Origin: Carex sylvatica
Taxonomy: Eukaryota; Streptophyta; Magnoliopsida; Poales; Cyperaceae
Direction of reading: 5' to 3'
Length of the DNA: 23,347 bases
Assembly (NCBI GenBank): GCA_964058845.1
Contig: CAXKVR010000618.1
Coordinates: 1 to 23,347, forward strand
Positions 8,450 to 17,948 of this stretch are shown here, piece by piece; within the stretch, counting starts at the first letter, position 1; each line of letters starts with the position of its first letter. A program made the position numbers and the translations under genes. The notes below the pieces were generated by a model that was not told where the DNA came from, did no database searches, and saw only the letters and a program-made list of their open reading frames with translations.

Positions 8450-9790
8450 TAAAAGTTGAAAATAATAATTAAATGCAATTAGTTAAGTTATGCGAACCAA
8501 ATATAAGGTGACTATTTGCATGACGTGATTGTCCTCTACAGTTTTAGTAATGTCACATCATGTCCCGTAAAAATAATTTTAAGTGATGTTATATTTTTTT
8601 CTTCTCTAATCACAGCTCAGGTAAATCGACTAGTAGATGAGATGAAATTTTTTTTTTATTAATATCATTTATTAAAAACAAAATGAAAATCCAAAGGTGG
8701 CATGCTTAAGGAATGCCTCACAACATAGCATAAATGTATTCCGGAGGAAGCAGACTTGCAGGTCTCAAAATTATTTAATTATTTATTTAAATTACTTTGG
8801 CATTCAAACTTGTCACCATCTATATTGTTTTCTCAAAAAAAAAAAAATGTTGAAGTAAATTATACAAATTTACTTCATTAATTTATAAAACTAAAAATTA
8901 TAAAATTCTATATTTATTTAAAGCGCTCATTTAATAGATTATTGAAAAAATATTCCATACATCTTCAATGACTTAGCTTACACATTAATTTGTAGCTTGC
9001 ATCAATTAAATGGTTCAACATTGTTTTCATTCCTGTTCACAATCCAACAAAGAGGCCAAATCCCTCATTTCTGAAACTACATCACTTTCAAGTGGGCCCC
9101 CTTCTCCCCACTCCTCTTGCATGGCTTCCCCTAACCAGCGGGTCGAAGAAGATCCTACTTGGTCATCACAATCACCGACATTTGTATCAACAAAGTTAAA
9201 GAGATTGTTGTCATGCAAACTACTCATCAGTTCTTCAATATTCAAATCCGAAGGGAGAGAGAAAGGCGAGGAAATGCTATCAATGCATCGCAGGTTGCTG
9301 ACATTGTCCGCACTATTTGCTTTCATATCCGCTTGTGGTGGCGGAATGTAGACCTTGGTGCATCTTAATGCTTTGGTTTTTATGACCTTATGGGGTTCCG
9401 AGTTTGATGATGCTGACTTGTCGTTTTCGCCATTGACATTTTTCTCTGAGGGTAGTTGGGGCCTGATTTTCTTGCTGAGATTTGTGTTCCAGTAATTCTT
9501 GATTTCATTATCTGTTCGCCCTGGTAATCTACCAGCTATGAGTGACCATCTATAGAGACAAAAGTTGAAACAATGATCTGCTTAACAAATTTCATGATAA
9601 ATTTTGATAAATTTTTTTCTGGTAACTGGTAAGTAAACAATGTGCTTGCAACGTGGCAACTATCACTGGTAAGTAAAATATGTTGGTTTTCTTAATCAGT
9701 GGCATTATAGTTTGGAAACTTTGGGTAATTACTAATAAATTCATACAAACCGGTTTCCAAGGAGCTTGTGTAACTTAATAATAAGGGCTT
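8450..9790 (-). repeat. Inverted duplication, arm B (3' part of the intact MYB gene and its flank)
   Basis: Partner of arm A (910-3625). It covers the end of exon 2, intron 2, exon 3 and about 570 bases of downstream AT-rich DNA (8450-9026) of the intact gene. It lacks both hAT insertions, which shows they entered arm A after the copies separated, or that this arm descends from an uninserted copy. The arms are about 4.8 kb apart. Confidence 0.85.
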
Positions 9791-10111
9791 CTTCATCATC
9801 TGAAATGTTGCCTCTCTTGATATCGGGCCGCAAGTAGTTCAACCATCGAAGACGGCAACTCTTTCCACATCTCTTCAAACCTAAAAATAGCATTAGCCGT
9901 CAGTTAATTATACTATAGTTCTAGAATTCAAGTGTCATTACCAGATATATCAAAATAAGTTTAATGTACTCTCCAAACCGGCTATGTTAGGTAGATCTCT
10001 CCATTTCCCCTCGCCGTGAATCTTAATATACTCTGCCAGTATCGCATCCTCTTTGGCCGACCATGCACCACGATTGAGCCCTTCTTTCGTGCAGCAAGGC
10101 CTCCTCCCCAT
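9027..10111 (-). CDS. R2R3-MYB transcription factor, TT2/C1-like (subgroup 5 type), three exons
   Basis: Exons 10111..9979 (133 bp), 9880..9751 (130 bp) and 9549..9027 join to 262 codons, 261 residues. All introns are GT-AG, and exon lengths 133 and 130 are the classic R2R3-MYB values. The start is MGRRPCC, the conserved family N-terminus; an in-frame ATG at 10165 would add 18 Arg/Glu-rich residues encoded by a GA repeat and is less likely. R2 (about 14-64) has [14 protein letters not shown] and GKWRDLP; R3 (about 67-115) has [21 protein letters not shown]. Such proteins are nuclear DNA-binding regulators; [15 protein letters not shown] at about 145-160 resembles the motif of TT2/C1-type flavonoid and proanthocyanidin activators. 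The bHLH-contact signature [DE]Lx2[RK]x3Lx6Lx3R fits at 76-95, except that the first acidic residue is Ala76. The acidic C-terminus ([17 protein letters not shown]) could activate transcription. No internal stop or frameshift is seen. Subgroup placement is inference. Confidence 0.93.
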
Positions 10112-10121
10112 CTCAACTCGA

Positions 10122-10138
10122 TCTCTCTCTCTCTCTCT
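10122..10138 (-). repeat. (CT)n microsatellite in the MYB 5' leader (GA repeat on the coding strand)
   Basis: A run of CT dinucleotides ends 11 bases upstream of the MYB start codon. On the coding strand it is an AG/GA tract in the untranslated leader, a common place for such tracts in plant genes. It encodes the Arg/Glu stretch seen if the upstream ATG at 10165 were used. Confidence 0.85.
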
Positions 10139-10360
10139 GGTTTTTCTTTCTGAAATTCTTGACAACAGCTGCCAAGGTTTTACAACTCACTAGCGATACT
10201 TCCACCTTAATTATAATAGAGCGTATTTATTTTATGTTTGGAGAAGGCCAGGCCTAGATCTAGGTCCCATGTAATTGGTACTTGGTAGAAAATACAAAAA
10301 TAGGGGCAATGCTTTAATTTGCGACTAAAGTGAATTACAGAGGGTAGCAGGCAGCAGCCT

Positions 10361-10367
10361 TTATATA
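10361..10367 (-). promoter_or_regulatory. Candidate TATA box of the MYB gene
   Basis: TATATAA on the minus strand, followed by AGG, lies about 250 bases upstream of the MYB start codon. A start of transcription some 30 bases downstream (about 10330) would give a leader of roughly 220 bases containing the GA tract. Placement is by motif and distance only; AT-rich DNA can produce such a match by chance. Confidence 0.4.
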
Positions 10368-10429
10368 TTGTAATTGTATGCATGTTGGTCATGCATTTTC
10401 CCATGTGCGTCGTACAAACAGACAAAAAT

Positions 10430-11820
10430 TTATGATTGGTAAATCATAAATGGTAAGCTAGCTTGCTGGATTGGCGAATGGCGACTTGGCGAGGAACATT
10501 TTGCATTCCATTTCACTGGTCGTTTCGATTTGTTCGATGGAATGGCATTTTTATTATTTAGAGCTATATTTTACTAATTCATTCTTCGTGTGTTCTTATA
10601 AACATTTTATTAACAAACATTTGAATTAAGAAGATTTGCATAAGAAAAAACATTACCAGATTTTCATATATATATAAAGTTAATGATAAACATTTAGTAT
10701 ACATTTGGAGTTTTAGGTTTCCGTTTGTCAATTTTTTCAATGGGATTCCCACCAAAACATGTATAATTTTTTTCTAAATTTTTTTACTGTTTACTAAAAT
10801 TAGCAATTTTAAAACTGACTTGATAAATAATAAAAGAATGTTTCCATATGATCTATACCTTAACCATTGACTCTAGATCGACGTCATGATAGCCAGGCTC
10901 TAAAATTTTCTAAAATGCAATCACTGACATCACAAACTTTTCATTAATTAAACACTAGGAAGGTAGGACGTGGGCCATGTGGCCATCGATGTTATTCAGG
11001 GAATTAATATCGTCACTTATTAAATACAAACGCAAAACTTGTACCAATACAAATATCAATAGTAAAAAAAAAAAAAAACTTTATGCACATTTTTTAAGGA
11101 AGACATGCACATTTTAATTGCATGATCTTTATCATGAAACATTTAATTGTGTTAAGCGATTCATTAAAGTCAAAGGTCGTATATTTTTTTTTATCTTTTA
11201 AAATGTTCCGAGAATATTAACGAATTAAACTTGATTTGATATCCTTTTCAAGCTAATTAAGAAGGTACACGGTATCTATATTGGACTGTTCTGCCGGCCT
11301 TTCAAGCGAATTAAACTCTTCCCTATCGGCTATCGCTATCAAGCATTCGCACATTGTGGCCCACATAAAATAATTTTTTTTTCTTTATGAAAGGGAGAAA
11401 AGCAAATGATGACTGTTTGTTCGTGAATATGAAACAAAACAATCTTCTGCTAATCTGTGAGGCGAGTCCACATGAAAACAATTACATTTTGTAGTGTGCT
11501 TTACTGCTTTATGCATGCATGCTTTTTGTCTATAATGTTTTATTGATCAGATCATTTTGATCTGAAAAATTCTTTCTAAATTGTATTATTTAAGTAATGG
11601 ATTGGATTTTTTTTTATTAAACTGACAAATCGGTTTTGGATATACATTTGTAAGAAAAATAAGTAAAAGCTAATCTGATAGGTCTACGTCCATTATTTTT
11701 ATTAAAAATATTTTTTCCTATATGAAAATAATAGTAATGTCATTGTAGAAAATAATAATAATTCCATCGGAATAACCATTTAACTAGTGGTAGTGGTAGC
11801 GAAATCCAGATTTTTTTTTT
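10430..11820. other. Intergenic AT-rich DNA upstream of the MYB gene, no gene recognised
   Basis: No convincing ORF, RNA gene or long repeat. There are A/T homopolymers (for example 11066-11080 and 11811-11823), a short TGCATGCATGC run near 11512, and a GATCAGATC/GATCTGA inverted pair near 11546. The first few hundred bases presumably contain promoter sequence of the MYB gene, but I cannot point to specific sites. Confidence 0.5.
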
Positions 11821-11821
11821 T

Positions 11822-12350
11822 TTGACACATATGTACAACTCTCCATCAACCCTTCAAACGCTCGGTACAATGTCAGCTAACCCCCTTGGCTTCAATCAAA
11901 GTGGAACATGCAATCACTATCAGGTATTATTTTTCAGAAAAGAAAGCACGTGTGACTGCAGAAAAAGCATCGGAAAATCACCAGGTCTCTATCTTATGCA
12001 GAAATAATTGAGAGCTTTCTGTATATTTCTAGAATTCGTTGGAAATATGGTTATCTCATTGAACATGGACAATTGGAACCTTGTGTGCACACTCAAGAAT
12101 TTAGATGACATGAGGTATTTGGATTTTAAAACATTCAATTATACTTTCTTTGAAGAAATATGATACTGACAATGGGGGAAATCACTGGAAATCACATCAA
12201 AATAAGATTATGAATATCATTATTAATCATTCATTCTACCAGTCAAATCATGGATTAACTTTTTGTAACAAACTCAACACAGTTCTCAAATACCTTCAAA
12301 CCCATTTACCAATTCTGCAACATCTCTATTATCAGAGTGTCAGGTGACTG
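11822..12350 (+). other. Unrecognised low-confidence coding-like fragments
   Basis: An open frame at 11822-12007 encodes 61 residues, including SPSTLQTLGTMSANPLGFNQ, which has a more protein-like composition than the surroundings. Further short open stretches follow (for example from 12048, MVISLNMDNWNLVC, and 12150-12347). The frames do not join, none has a recognised domain, and exon borders are unclear. They may be decayed exons of a gene or of a retroelement upstream of the LINE remnant at 12844. Confidence 0.2.
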
Positions 12351-12453
12351 GGGTATGGAGATTTTTTTTTTAAAGTTAGTGATTTTACAATACGTTAAAT
12401 AACCCTTGAAGCTATTCTAGATCTACTCTTTTATTCTTCAATCTTTGTGTCTG

Positions 12454-12519
12454 TGGGGGGTGTGTGTTTGTGGGGTGGGGTGGGGGGCGGCGGCGGGGGC
12501 GGGGTTGTGTGTGTGTGTT
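12454..12519 (+). repeat. G-rich / (GT)n tract with G-quadruplex potential
   Basis: Runs of four to six G separated by T or GC (TGGGGTGGGGTGGGGGGCGG and onward), flanked by GT repeats. The pattern of at least four closely spaced G runs meets the usual G-quadruplex motif on the plus strand. Confidence 0.85.
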
Positions 12520-12663
12520 AAAGCTTAACTGATTATTCAGGTAGATTTGAAGTTACAAATTGTCAAATCTATTAGTATTATCCTTTGCAATTGAACTTAG
12601 AATCACACTAACATTAGCAGTGCAAACAAAACAAGCCCATTTAATTTTGTTCTTACTGATCAA

Positions 12664-12832
12664 TGTTGTAAATAACGGTATACAGGGTACCGCCAAACAA
12701 TTAATCAGAAATAATCGGCCATAATTGAAAATAATCAGCTGATTAGTTGAGAAAGTCCTTGACGGTTTAAATTGGTCATCGCCAACGACTAATCGATTGA
12801 TTAATCGGCCTAAACGGCCATTTTTTACAACA
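12664..12832. mobile_element. Small TIR element (MITE-like), copy 1
   Basis: The left end TGTTGTAAATAACGG is the inverted complement of the right end CATTTTTTACAACA. The 169-bp interior repeats AATAATCGG and ATTAATCGG, a feature of many short non-autonomous hAT-like elements. No clear target duplication is visible, so family assignment is tentative. Confidence 0.6.
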
Positions 12833-12843
12833 ATGTTAATGAT

Positions 12844-13115
12844 ATCAGAACGAACCAATGATGCGGTTTGGAAATGGACCAATTCAGACGAATTCTCTGT
12901 CAAAACCGCCTATTACAACATGAAAGATGGTCCTAGATAAATTAATCACATCAACAGTATATGTGGGCACTTGTGGTACCTCGAAGGATCAAAGTTTTTG
13001 GATGGTTGATGATGCTCAACAATTTTTTTACAATCGACAATTTTGATTAAAGAAACGGGCGTGTCTAGTTAACATATGCAGATCACAATGTGTCTAGTTA
13101 ACATATGCATGTCAC
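12844..13115 (+). mobile_element. LINE remnant: zf-RVT domain of ORF2
   Basis: In one frame the sequence reads NDAVWKWTNSDEFSVKTAYYNM and, after stops, WALVVPRRIKVFGWLM, MLNNFFTIDNF and ADHNV. This is the order of the zf-RVT region of plant LINE reverse transcriptases (WxWtxxGxFSVKSaY, then a P-R-R/IKVFxWLM block). At least three in-frame stops are present. Only about 90 codons remain. It is on the plus strand, unlike the LINE end at 3843-5195. Confidence 0.8.
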
Positions 13116-13210
13116 AATCGACAATTTAAAGTTAGTGATTTTACAATACGTCAAATAACCCTTGAACCTATTCTAGATTTACTCTTTTATTCTTCAATCT
13201 TTGTGTCTAT

Positions 13211-13299
13211 GTGGTGTGTGTGTTTGGGGGGGGGGGGGGGGGGGGGGGAGGGATGGGGTGAGGGGTCGGCGGCAGTGGGGTTGTGTGTATGTGTGTGTT
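13211..13299 (+). repeat. Expanded G-rich tract with a run of 23 G
   Basis: Counterpart of the tract at 12454 in duplication copy 2. It has an uninterrupted run of 23 G (13226-13248), then GAGGGATGGGGTGAGGGG and GT repeats. Homopolymers of this length are mutable and also error-prone to sequence, so the exact length is uncertain. Confidence 0.85.
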
Positions 13300-13450
13300 A
13301 AAGCTTAACTGATTATTCAGGTAGATTTGAAGTTACAAATTCTCAAACCTATTAGTATTATCATTTACAATTGAACTCAAAACTCAGAATCACACTAACA
13401 TCACCAGTCCAAACAAAACAAGCCCATTTAATTTTGTTCTTACTGATCGG

Positions 13451-13644
13451 TGTTGTAAATAACGGTATGCGGTCGTCGAACAGATAGGGTACCGCCAAGC
13501 AATTAATCGGGAATAATCGAGAATAATCGGCCATAATTGAAAATAATCAGCTTATTAGTTGAGAAAGTCCTTGACGGTTTAAATTGGTCACCGCCAATGA
13601 CTAATCGATTGATTAATCGGCATAAACGGCCGTTTTTTACAACA
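13451..13644. mobile_element. Small TIR element (MITE-like), copy 2
   Basis: Same element as at 12664-12832 inside the second copy of the duplication. Termini TGTTGTAAATAACGG and CCGTTTTTTACAACA agree at 14 of 15 positions when inverted. It has an extra segment (TGCGGTCGTCGAACAGA) near the left end, so it is the more complete form. Confidence 0.65.
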
Positions 13645-13655
13645 ATGTTAATGAT

Positions 13656-15153
13656 TGATATCTCACAAACCTATCTATATTCCGACCTGTATTTTGTACC
13701 CAAACATGTGTTTAAATCATTTAATCAGTCGTATTTCATTGAAATATCTATATAATGTGATACTGCTGCAAGTTTGTTCTTATTTTGCAGGAATGAAATG
13801 AAATCGAGAATAATCTGAAATTTTATTTTGCAGTAATGAGATGAAATCGAGAAGAATCTAGAATTTGAGAAGTATTTACACGACCCGTATATATATCAAC
13901 CTCGACTCGACCACAGACACGACTGCTGACTCGACTCCAGAAGAGACACAGGCATACGGCCCGTACAGGATTTTATACGGGTCGTATCAGAGAAATTCGA
14001 AAATAGATCTAGAAATTAGAAACAAGACCAATTGAAGGAAGGTCGGCCAGAAAAGCATATAAGCAGGATTTCTTGCACCGGAGAGGAATTCTGGAGTAGG
14101 GAAGTATTTCTAGGGTTTTGGATTGGCGACTATTGCTTGGAGATGAAGTTGAGAAGCAAAAGACGCGAGTTTTATTGTGGATCTTCATTGTACTTCAATT
14201 TTTAGAATGAATTATTATTCTTTTATCTTTGTTATCTGTTTTAGTACTATATTTGAGTAGTTTTATTTGTTTGTAGGGTTAAGATGTAATCGAATGTTTT
14301 GTTTTGCATCTAGTTATTAGATTTTTACGTTGAAATTTGTGTTTGCTTAATTGTGATTGATTTTAATTGCTTAGTTTGAATTGTTTGTTTTTTATTGGTT
14401 TTACCACTAGATGCATGATCACATCTAAAAGGTACTGTGTCCATTACCATCTCTCAACCAAACTAAGTACATGAGGTAGGATTAGTGATCCGAAAGGTGA
14501 AACCAACTAGTAGCCGAAATGTGAACATTTCCTCTTATCGACGGATAAGAGGTTATCTTTAGTATTCTAAACAATAAACTAGGTAACTCGGACCAATATA
14601 CGACAGTTGAGGTTTAGAGCCCAAAGAGGATAGATATTACAATTCCATACCAAGTTAATGAACCAACATACAACAGTTGAGATTTAGAAACATTAGATCT
14701 GGTCAGTTGAACCCTACACAAATGAACCACGTAAAGAAACAATAACTGGTGCATTAACTCGAAGTCCACACGACCCGTGTAACCTGATACGACCCGTGTA
14801 GGAAACTACACGGTCCGTGTCAGGGACTGAGAGGCAGAACTATGATAAGTTTGAAATCCTAGAAACGCCTTCTATTATTGATTTAAACTAAGTTTATTTA
14901 CTTCATTTCATTTAATTACTGTCATTGAACTGATTAGAAACTTAAATACCAAAAACCAACATTTTCTCACTTCTAGTCTTTAATTGATTTAAGTAGAGTC
15001 CGGTTTAGATTTGAACCGTCCATGTGATCGATACTCGACAATATACTACTCGATAGGACTGTGCACTTGCAGTCTGAACCGAAAATGTATTCAAGGTTAA
15101 AAAGTACAACTTGCTGTACTGAAACTTTGTACCATACGTATTTGTGTGAATAA
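13656..15153 (+). repeat. 5' LTR (about 1.5 kb)
   Basis: Starts TGATATCTC, directly after AATGTTAATGAT of the host sequence. Its first 520 bases match the 3' LTR. Compared with that copy it has a roughly 43-bp tandem duplication around TTATTTTGCAG (about 13781-13855) and has lost about 20 bases after ACGACCCGT near 13889. The right end is placed just before AGTTTT and the primer binding site; the expected terminal CA is not preserved. It carries many copies of an ACACGACCCGTGT-type motif. Confidence 0.85.
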
Positions 15154-15158
15154 GTTTT

Positions 15159-15176
15159 TGGTGCCGTTGCCGGGGA
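15159..15176 (+). other. Primer binding site, Athila type
   Basis: TGGTGCCGTTGCCGGGGA differs by one base (C to T at position 4) from the site TGGCGCCGTTGCCGGGGA used by Athila-group elements and usually assigned to tRNA-Asp. It lies a few bases after the 5' LTR, as expected for initiation of minus-strand synthesis. Confidence 0.88.
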
Positions 15177-15239
15177 TGACATCATTTATTTTCTAGATTT
15201 TTGCTTAATTTAGTTAATCTAGATTTTAATCTGTATCTT

Positions 15240-15520
15240 TTATGTTCTTTTTATTTCTCTCAAGAACAAGCTGGAATTCGTACTACCATCAAAGGGCGAT
15301 TACCATTTGAGGAGTAGGGGACCAGTTCGGGACACGGACCGCACAACCTCTGATACGGCCCGTGTAACTCCTTCACACCCACTGTTCCTACACAACCATC
15401 TCTTAACATGGCTACTCTTCCAGATCTGAATCTGACAGCCGTACCCCCTGGTCAACAACCTCCTCACATGGGTCGTGCAAGAGACACACGGTCCATGCAC
15501 TCTGAACACCCGAGCTGTTA
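15240..15520 (+). pseudogene. Possible gag-region remnant of the Athila-type element
   Basis: Downstream of the primer binding site, short open stretches occur, such as MATLPDLNLTAVPPGQQPPH (from about 15409), without a recognisable gag domain. Position suggests the 5' end of gag. The following 15520-15790 is AT-rich and without coding potential, so most of gag and all of pol are missing here. Two further copies of the ACACGG-CCGTGT motif lie at 15332-15365. Confidence 0.35.
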
Positions 15521-15818
15521 GTGTTATGATCTAGAAGTCAATTATATATAGTTATATTCTATGTTTTGTTCATTAATATAAAGAATCATTTGTTCCTTGA
15601 GTGTTTAATTACATTATGGATTGTTCAAGTTGAGGACCTGAACTGTGGAACTCTATAATAATTAAGTAACAAATACTCTAAATGTCCATAATGTTGGTAA
15701 TTAGAAAGGAACACTATTTACCAGTACAAGATAAGTATGTGGTTTACAAATACTCAAGCAGCCCGACCTGATACTTATCATGATCCACCACTGGCTTCGT
15801 CAGCAGCGCTCTACAAGG

Positions 15819-16442
15819 ATAGGAGGCGCCATTACCATTAGCGCCTATGTTACTCTCATCGCGGACTGATTAGGGCTCCCGATCGTAGATGATGACCCCT
15901 GCAGCGGTGCCCGCCTGTTGACTATCGATGCTTTCTGCTCATACAAGTTCATCAAGGTTGAGCCCGGACCCACTAGCCGACGTTACCTCTGGCATATGCC
16001 AGATGAGAGGACTCTGTATCCTTTGCCTTTTCTGGTCTCTCTCTTTCGTTGATAGGAGTACTTGGCTTTTCTCATGGCCACCTCGGGCTGCTCATGCACC
16101 ACCACCCCCCCCCCTCCTGTTCAGGACCACCCACGTCATGCAGATGATGTGGAGATGCTCGATGCACCACCATCCCCTCCAGCGGTACATGCCTCTACTT
16201 CTGCCGCCAGTCCCTCTCACCCACCTGACCCCACCATCTGGGACTTGTACCAGCTCATTTCTGCCATGCAGGCCACTCAGCTCGACATGCAGGCCACCCA
16301 GATTGAGCATGGTGACACACTCTCCGACATTCGGATCGAGTTGACATCTCAGGGCTCGCGGATCTCGACGACCAAGGACCAGATGCAAGACTGGCACTTC
16401 TTTGAGGAGCACAGCTACTGGCCCAATGCCCCACCTTTCTAG
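15819..16442 (+). pseudogene. Athila-type retrotransposon ORF fragment with three stop codons
   Basis: One frame reads IGGAITISAYVTLIAD, stop, LGLPIVDDDPCSG, then RRYLWHMPDERTLYPLPF, two adjacent stops (16050-16055), and a continuous stretch of about 126 codons ending at 16442. The IGG...IT opening and the LW-MP...LYPLP pattern resemble the conserved ORF of Athila elements. The last part is proline-rich and then contains a heptad-like, Gln-rich segment (WDLYQLISAMQATQLDMQAT) with a YWPNAPP end, as in plant retrotransposon proteins of this type. Base composition is richer in GC than the flanks. The role of this ORF in Athila elements is not settled here; it is clearly broken. Confidence 0.65.
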
Positions 16443-17434
16443 ATTGATCAGGTTTGTTTTCTTTTCCCCGAGTTTTACATCTTTTTCTATCTTTTAGTCT
16501 TGAAGGATTGAGGACAATGCTCAGACTAAGCTTGGGGGGGACACTTTTGCATTTAGGACTCGTTTACCTTTCTTATTTATGGCATATTTACTTTTTTATG
16601 CATTTGTAGGTGAACAATTTGCATGAATTGCTTGAATTAGGGATTCCTGTGAATTTTTCTGGATATGATTAGGATGACCTTGAAAATTTGGAACTAACCC
16701 CATGGTTAATTAAAAGATTGCTTAGGATATGATATTTTGAGAACCTGAAAAGATGAAAACTTGAACTGTATCGAAAAAACCATTTTGAAAACTGAACTGT
16801 GCCTTTAAAATAGGGAAATGAGATTTTCAATAAAGAAAGATTGGGATATCCATTGGTATGAATGAATACCATTGGATGTGTGTATTCATGGTGTATGCAA
16901 ATAAAAAAGAGAGTTAAAGAAAAAAAGGGAGAAAATGAAAAAAAAAAAAAAAGATGAAATAAAAGATGAAGAAAATAAGAGTACTGGCAATAAGCCCTAT
17001 TGGGCGCCTTTGAGCTCGTCTCTCAAACTTATAAAATATATAACTTTTGCATACATCAACACATGAAGTCCGCAACTTTCTAACCTAAGTTTGTTACAAG
17101 CTTAGGGGGGCAAAAAGAAAGAAAATCACCATAAACGAGGGCTCATCTTTAGTTAAAAAAAAATAGAATATTGATCAATCGAGTAATTAGTCTTTACAAC
17201 TATTAAAGCATCTCACAATAGGAAGTTTGATTAGTCAATCTGTGGGGTGAATAAAAGTTTTCAAGGAAATCCAAGTTGTTGACCAAAATGATTCCTGGGT
17301 TCTTAACAATAGCAAACTCACGTAAATCGTTCGCACTTAGAACTTAATCTGCATTTAGGTAGTCCAAAGTCCAGCCCGATACCTAAGTTCGAATTTTTGC
17401 TTGAGGACAAGCAAGATTTCAGCTTGGGAGAATT
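16443..17434 (+). other. 3' non-coding region and polypurine tract of the Athila-type element
   Basis: Contains two marker blocks typical of these elements: GAGGACAATGCTCAGACTAA followed by GCTTGGGGGGG (16511-16540), and CTTGAGGACAAGCAAGA with GCTTGGGAGAAT (17400-17433) just before the 3' LTR; the latter is the likely plus-strand primer. A purine-rich stretch lies at 16903-16982. No ORF of note. Confidence 0.75.
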
Positions 17435-17947
17435 TGATATCTCGCAAACCTATCTATATTCCGACCTGTATTTTGTACCAAAATCTGTGTTTAAATCATT
17501 TAATCAGTCGTATTTCATTGAAATATCTATAGAATGTGGTACTGCTGCAAGTTTGTTCTTATTTTGTAGGAATGAGATGAAATCGAGGACAATCTGGAAT
17601 TTGAGAAGTATTTACACGACCCGTGTACTACCTTGTGCGGGTCGTATCAACCTCGACTCGACCACAGACACGACTGCTGACTCGACTCCAGAAGAGACAC
17701 AGGCATACGGCCCGTACAGGATTTTATACGGGTCGTATCAGACAAATTCAGAAACAGATCTAGAAATTGAAAACAAGACCAATTGAAAAAAGGTCGGCCA
17801 GAAAAGCATATAAGCGGGATTTCTTGCACCAGAGAGGAATTCTGGAGCAGAGAAGCATTTCTAGGGTTTTGGATTGGCGGCTATTGCTTGGAGACGAAGT
17901 TGAGAAGCAAAAGACGCGAGTTTTGTTATGGATCTTCATTGTACTTC
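17435..17947 (+). repeat. Truncated 3' LTR (first 513 bases)
   Basis: Matches 13656-14200 of the 5' LTR apart from substitutions, one absent duplication and one segment lost from the other copy. The match stops after GATCTTCATTGTACTTC, where LINE coding sequence begins. About 1 kb of LTR is missing from this end. Confidence 0.85.
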
Positions 17948-17948
17948 G

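Larger units (their letters stand above)
12369..12843 (+). repeat. Tandem duplication, copy 1
   Basis: About 475 bases beginning TTTAAAGTTAGTGATTTTAC are repeated at 13125-13655. The unit holds a G-rich tract, a unique-looking middle part and a small TIR element. Copy 1 continues directly into LINE-derived sequence at 12844, whereas copy 2 is cut at the same point by the LTR retrotransposon. Confidence 0.92.
13125..13655 (+). repeat. Tandem duplication, copy 2
   Basis: The second copy of the unit at 12369-12843, longer because of an expanded poly(G) run and about 25 extra bases in the TIR element (13466 onward). Its right end, AATGTTAATGAT, coincides with the start of the LTR retrotransposon at 13656. 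Just before it, a 29-bp segment starting GTGTCTAGTTAACATATGCA is also tandemly duplicated (13061 and 13090). Confidence 0.92.
13656..17947 (+). mobile_element. Athila-type Ty3/gypsy LTR retrotransposon, internally deleted, 3' LTR truncated
   Basis: Two direct copies of a sequence starting TGATATCTC define the LTRs (13656 and 17435). Behind the first lies a primer binding site of Athila type; before the second lies the typical block GAGGACAAGCAAGA...GCTTGGGAGAA. The interior (about 2.3 kb) keeps a possible gag remnant and an Athila-like 3' ORF but no protease, reverse transcriptase, RNase H or integrase, so it depends on other elements or is simply dead. The left LTR sits exactly at the end of duplication copy 2; the right LTR is cut by a LINE, so no target duplication can be verified. 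Confidence 0.88.

Noticed and set aside
9010..9368. Plus-strand open frames opposite MYB exon 3
   Set aside because: They are antisense readings of the well-supported MYB coding exon.
9979..10165. Upstream ATG at 10165 as the MYB start
   Set aside because: The added residues come from the GA repeat of the leader, and family members start at MGRxPCC; it remains possible but less likely.
1..10165. One simple large inverted repeat or palindrome covering both gene fragments
   Set aside because: In a simple inverted repeat the order of the two homologous blocks should be reversed on the right side; here it is the same, so more than one rearrangement is needed.
12553..12903. 116-codon minus-strand open frame
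   Set aside because: It crosses a TIR element and unrelated flanks and has no recognisable domain; chance in AT-rich DNA.
16092..16412. 106-codon minus-strand open frame
   Set aside because: Antisense to the Athila-type ORF, which has the family motifs; GC-rich coding DNA often leaves the opposite frame open.
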